Source of the DNA: Apostichopus californicus
Lineage: Eukaryota; Echinodermata; Holothuroidea; Aspidochirotida; Stichopodidae
DNA: 24,440 nt
Direction: 5' to 3'
NCBI GenBank assembly: GCA_020650975.1
Contig: JAIPMN010005829.1
Coordinates: forward strand, 4,508 to 28,947
Shown: positions 22,893-24,440 of the stretch, in pieces
Layout of the letters: each line of letters opens with the position of its first letter
Position numbering within the stretch: the stretch's first letter is position 1
Position numbers and translations under genes: made by a program
The notes under the pieces: generated by a model
Told to the model about the DNA's origin: nothing
What the model saw: only the letters and a program-made list of their open reading frames with translations
The model's database searches: none

Positions 22893-24187
22893 CTGGAGAA
22901 AGGAAAAATTTAGAAGATGCAATGTAAACGTGTCATCATTAAAACATGGAAGAATTAAACGTAACATCCAATTATCTAAATCTCAAGTCCCATATTATGA
23001 ACATAGTTTGCTCTCAAGGAAAGTTAGTTAAAAAAAAACTCTTCATGCTATACCGTATATCATGAAATTGATAACGATCCCATTTTGCTGATCTCGTAAT
23101 GCTAAGCCTTTAAACTATATTAAAGTTATGAAAATATAAAATTATCCATTGATTAGTTTGCCAAATTACTTTAGATCAATTATATACTGTATAAGACCAG
23201 AGGAAAAAGAACATTCTTTCAATTGAATCCTAAGTGCATCGAAAGGTTTAGGGCATTTTTTTGTTTTGTGAAACTTTTTCTGACCCGTTTCACATAGCAT
23301 GTATATCTGTACAGCAACTTAACACCAAAGGAGGCAAATCAGGCCAAAATAATAATAATAGTTTTTTTTATTTTTTATGATTTTATAATTTTAAAATTTT
23401 AAAATTTTAAAATTTTAAAATTTTTATAATTTTTATTTTATATATTTTTTTTAAATTTAATAATAATTTCGATATGTTGTAGTCGATTAACAAAGCAACT
23501 GACCTATTGATTTACATAGTTGGCTGTTACTTTTAATTTGTGACAAAGAATAATTGTTCCTATTAATAATGTGAGGTTCATCAATGAAAATGACTGGACT
23601 ATCTAGCATAAAATGCACAACCAAAGAAGGAAATACCATCTGATAAAACATTAAAGAAACATAATAATAGTAATAGGAATGTTTATTTGATTCGCTCCTC
23701 AACGTGTCCCTATCAGGACATCATTTTCATGATTGTTTCCAACACCTGTCAAAGCCAATTTGGAAAATGTAAAAAAAACAGCCATTTTGCTTCACTATTT
23801 CATATTGTTCACTTTGCTTCACCGAGGTAATACATGTTACGCTATCAAAAATAAAAAACAAACAAAATTTGCTCTGAGCATGCGCATACAATGAATAACC
23901 ATACTAAATATCCTCCTCTATGGCCACGTAACTTCCATTATGTTGGAAAGCTCTTCATGTGGGTAATTCAGAGATGAGAATTTTAATCTCACGTTATACA
24001 AGATAGCGAAAGGATTTAAATACACAAAGTTTAGTACAGAATATGGCTCTTTAGATTGCCGGAGAACCACTCGAAAACAATCGTGAAATTTTTATCTCAT
24101 TTCTTTGACAAATATTTTGAAGAAATCTTCAAAACAAAAACTGCCAACGGTAGAATCTCATGACCAACCACTCAAGGAGGTACTTAC
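22893..24187. other. AT-rich intron with an AT microsatellite
   Basis: No gene was seen. TTTTAAAA repeats, flanked by T/A-rich sequence, cover about 23345-23465. If the two tentative exons are false, this stretch is part of one larger intron reaching past the right edge. Confidence 0.5.
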
Positions 24188-24238
24188 ATTCTGCTCTATG
24201 CAAAGTTGAAAGAACATGCGTTTAGGGCTGCGCATTTT
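24188..24238 (-). CDS. SUPT5H: Tentative SUPT5H exon, 51 nt, phase 0 on both sides
   Basis: The minus strand has a good acceptor (ATCACGCAG) followed by 17 open codons, KMRSPKRMFFQLCIEQN, then a strong GTAAGT donor. It would sit just before the NGN domain, where known SPT5 proteins have a conserved stretch (LLPGVK in human) that these residues do not resemble. It is either a lineage-specific or alternative exon, or a chance pair of splice sites. Confidence 0.35.
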
Positions 24239-24440
24239 CTGCGTGATGGCAGAAGTAGATTAAAAGCCAAAACAAACGGGGGTATGTTTACGGTCACCCC
24301 TGAGGAGGCCTTCCTCTTCCTTAACCTATTATGTCTCGAAAGCTGAAGGTATAAAAGAGAAGAAAAGGTAAACCTTGAAAAAATATTGAAGAGGGAAAAA
24401 CATCTATGAGTTCACCAATTGGGGGGGGGGGGGGGTATTG
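24239..24440. other. Right-edge sequence, probably SUPT5H intron
   Basis: No exon encoding the acidic SPT5 N-terminus was recognised. A pure G run lies at 24421-24435. Confidence 0.4.

Overview
The window reads as nuclear DNA of an intron-rich animal, and almost all of it belongs to one gene on the minus strand: SUPT5H (SPT5), the large subunit of the transcription elongation factor DSIF. The introns are AT-rich and carry tRNA-derived SINEs, CR1/L2- or RTE-like LINE fragments, TTAA-flanked inverted-repeat elements and many minisatellites. This repeat load, plus an SPT5 close to but clearly different from vertebrate SPT5, suggests a marine invertebrate, perhaps an echinoderm or other deuterostome. 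The species is an inference.

Layout, in gene order (right to left). 24440-21581: two tentative small exons (24188-24238, 22873-22892) in AT-rich intron; the acidic N-terminus and start codon lie beyond the right edge. 21580-19851: NGN domain and KOW1. 18450-13241: KOW2, KOW3 and KOW4. 11625-10833: KOW5. 10041-9942: the proline/glycine linker. 8418-7467: KOW6. 6780-5544: CTR1 (GSxTPxYG repeats, CDK9-type targets). 4556-3169: CTR2 (TPSP-Y repeats). 3169-815: KOW7 and the stop codon. The 19 confident exons join in phase with GT-AG introns into an uninterrupted 909-codon frame. Positions 814-1 are 3' UTR or downstream sequence.

The notable structure is a recurrent pattern of tandem duplications that cross or touch SPT5 splice junctions. 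The strongest is at the KOW6 exon (7467-7572). The 3' part of this exon, its GTAAGT donor and about 37 nt of intron are repeated so that five donor copies lie 116-117 bp apart (6994-7546). Each copy holds a 63-nt core that is in frame if spliced at a conserved AG, and all four variable sites in the cores are silent. The linker exon (116-bp step, mostly silent differences), the KOW5 donor side and the KOW2-side acceptor show related duplications.

Other inserts: a 5'-truncated LINE with a 10-bp target duplication (16448-16865), a TTAA element nested in a SINE (8527-9430), and two pairs of inverted dispersed repeats in distant introns of the same transcript. I found no second host gene.
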